A stretch of DNA of 5,766 nucleotides from Ruminococcus flavefaciens (lineage in GTDB: Bacteria; Bacillota; Clostridia; Oscillospirales; Ruminococcaceae): contig CADBAC010000170.1 of assembly GCA_902792495.1 (NCBI GenBank), positions 1 to 5,766 on the forward strand, read 5' to 3'. The notes below the pieces were generated by a model, which saw only the letters and a program-made list of their open reading frames with translations, was not told where the DNA came from and made no database searches. How positions within the stretch are numbered: position 1 is the first letter of the stretch; every line of letters starts with the position of its first letter. A program made the translations under genes and the position numbers. Positions 5,234-5,766 of this stretch are shown here, piece by piece.

Positions 5234-5766
5234 TTATTCTATCAGACGCACACCTCCAACGTTTCTTACGTTTAGCACATGACAGCTTCCTGCGCCGAAT
5301 ACACGCTCCATTTCGCCTATGTACTCCCTGACTGTGTAGATCGGGACAAAAGCCTGTATAGTGCCTGCGAAGCCGCCGCCGTGAACACGAACGGCACCCG
5401 AACCTCCAAGTATGCGTTTGCTCAGCATTATTGCAAGAGGGATGGGCTGAGACTGGGGGGAGGACGGAGGATAAAGGTTCTGGAGAAGCTGTGCCGAGGA
5501 ATCGCCCGAGGCATTGACCAGTTCAAAGAATTCCTCAGTATCGCCGTTCCTGAGAGCTTGTGCCTCAAGGAATGCTCTTTCGTTTTCGGCGTAGAAATGG
5601 GCGGCACGGAGTATCTCACGGTCGGTGCAGACTTTTCTCAGCTCAGGGATAAGGCGGTAAAACTCCTCCTCATCCGCTTCACGGAGAACTGTGTGTCCCA
5701 TTGCCTGTGCGATATGCTTCATCTCCGCCGATACAGCCGAGTAATCATCGGAAAGATCGGCATGAC
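5234..5766 (-). CDS. galK: Galactokinase, C-terminal part (5' end outside window)
   Basis: The frame is open from the right edge to the TAA at 5234-5236 and gives 176 C-terminal residues of a protein usually about 390-430 long. Galactokinase phosphorylates alpha-D-galactose with ATP to galactose-1-phosphate in the Leloir pathway, in the cytoplasm. The visible part begins ADLSDDYSAVSAEM, carries AAHFYAENERAFLEAQALRNGD (encoded about 5540-5605) and has the third GHMP-kinase motif in VHGGGFAGTIQAF (encoded 5348-5386). The ATG at 5722 is internal, because family-like sequence continues upstream of it to the edge. The segment FELVNASGDSSAQLLQNLYPP replaces the SHxSLRDDYEVS block of E. coli-type enzymes, a variant I recall from clostridial galactokinases. 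Sugar-binding residues and the first two GHMP motifs lie outside the window, so activity cannot be judged. It is the only galactose gene visible here. Confidence 0.92.
   Translation of the reverse strand, partial: HADLSDDYSAVSAEMKHIAQAMGHTVLREADEEEFYRLIPELRKVCTDREILRAAHFYAENERAFLEAQALRNGDTEEFFELVNASGDSSAQLLQNLYPPSSPQSQPIPLAIMLSKRILGGSGAVRVHGGGFAGTIQAFVPIYTVREYIGEMERVFGAGSCHVLNVRNVGGVRLIE

Overview
All recognisable genes in this window lie on the minus strand and read from right to left. The sequence suggests a low-to-mid GC Firmicute, probably Clostridia and plausibly Ruminococcus or a close relative. The evidence is strong AGGAGG-like ribosome binding sites, near-consensus sigma-A promoters in AT-rich gaps, a galactokinase with a Firmicute-style C-terminus, and a long poly-threonine linker of the kind common in secreted Ruminococcus proteins. 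The genus is an inference and was not tested.

Layout from the right edge: (1) 5234-5766, the C-terminal part of a galactokinase (galK-like), whose start lies outside the window. (2) 5051-5233, an AT-rich gap with a good promoter (TTGACT, 17 bp, extended TATCAT) facing the next gene. (3) 3608-5050, 2893-3603 and 1587-2906, a tight three-gene operon encoding a membrane-fusion adaptor, an ABC ATPase and a MacB/FtsX-type permease. Spacing is 4 nt between the first two genes and a 14 nt overlap between the last two. The arrangement resembles MacAB or Bacillus YknXYZ exporters. (4) 1493-1541, a strong intrinsic terminator closing that operon. (5) 1351-1438, a perfect 44-bp tandem duplication in which each copy carries a complete consensus-like sigma-A promoter. 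(6) 1-1301, the N-terminal and central part of a penicillin-binding protein. It has a predicted lipoprotein signal, a 15-threonine linker and the SxxK, SxN and KTG transpeptidase motifs, and it runs off the left edge.

The three exporter genes should form one machine. The ATPase dimer drives two copies of the permease, and the adaptor caps it on the outer face. The substrate cannot be read from the sequence; peptides, antimicrobial peptides and lipophilic drugs are typical for the family. The penicillin-binding protein acts in the same compartment (peptidoglycan cross-linking at the outer face of the membrane), but the terminator and its own promoters make it a separate transcription unit. Galactokinase appears to be an unrelated metabolic neighbour.

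Most of the window is ordinary. The points that merit a second look are the duplicated promoter and the atypical lipid-anchored penicillin-binding protein with its poly-Thr stalk. I see no CRISPR array, mobile element, tRNA or rRNA.
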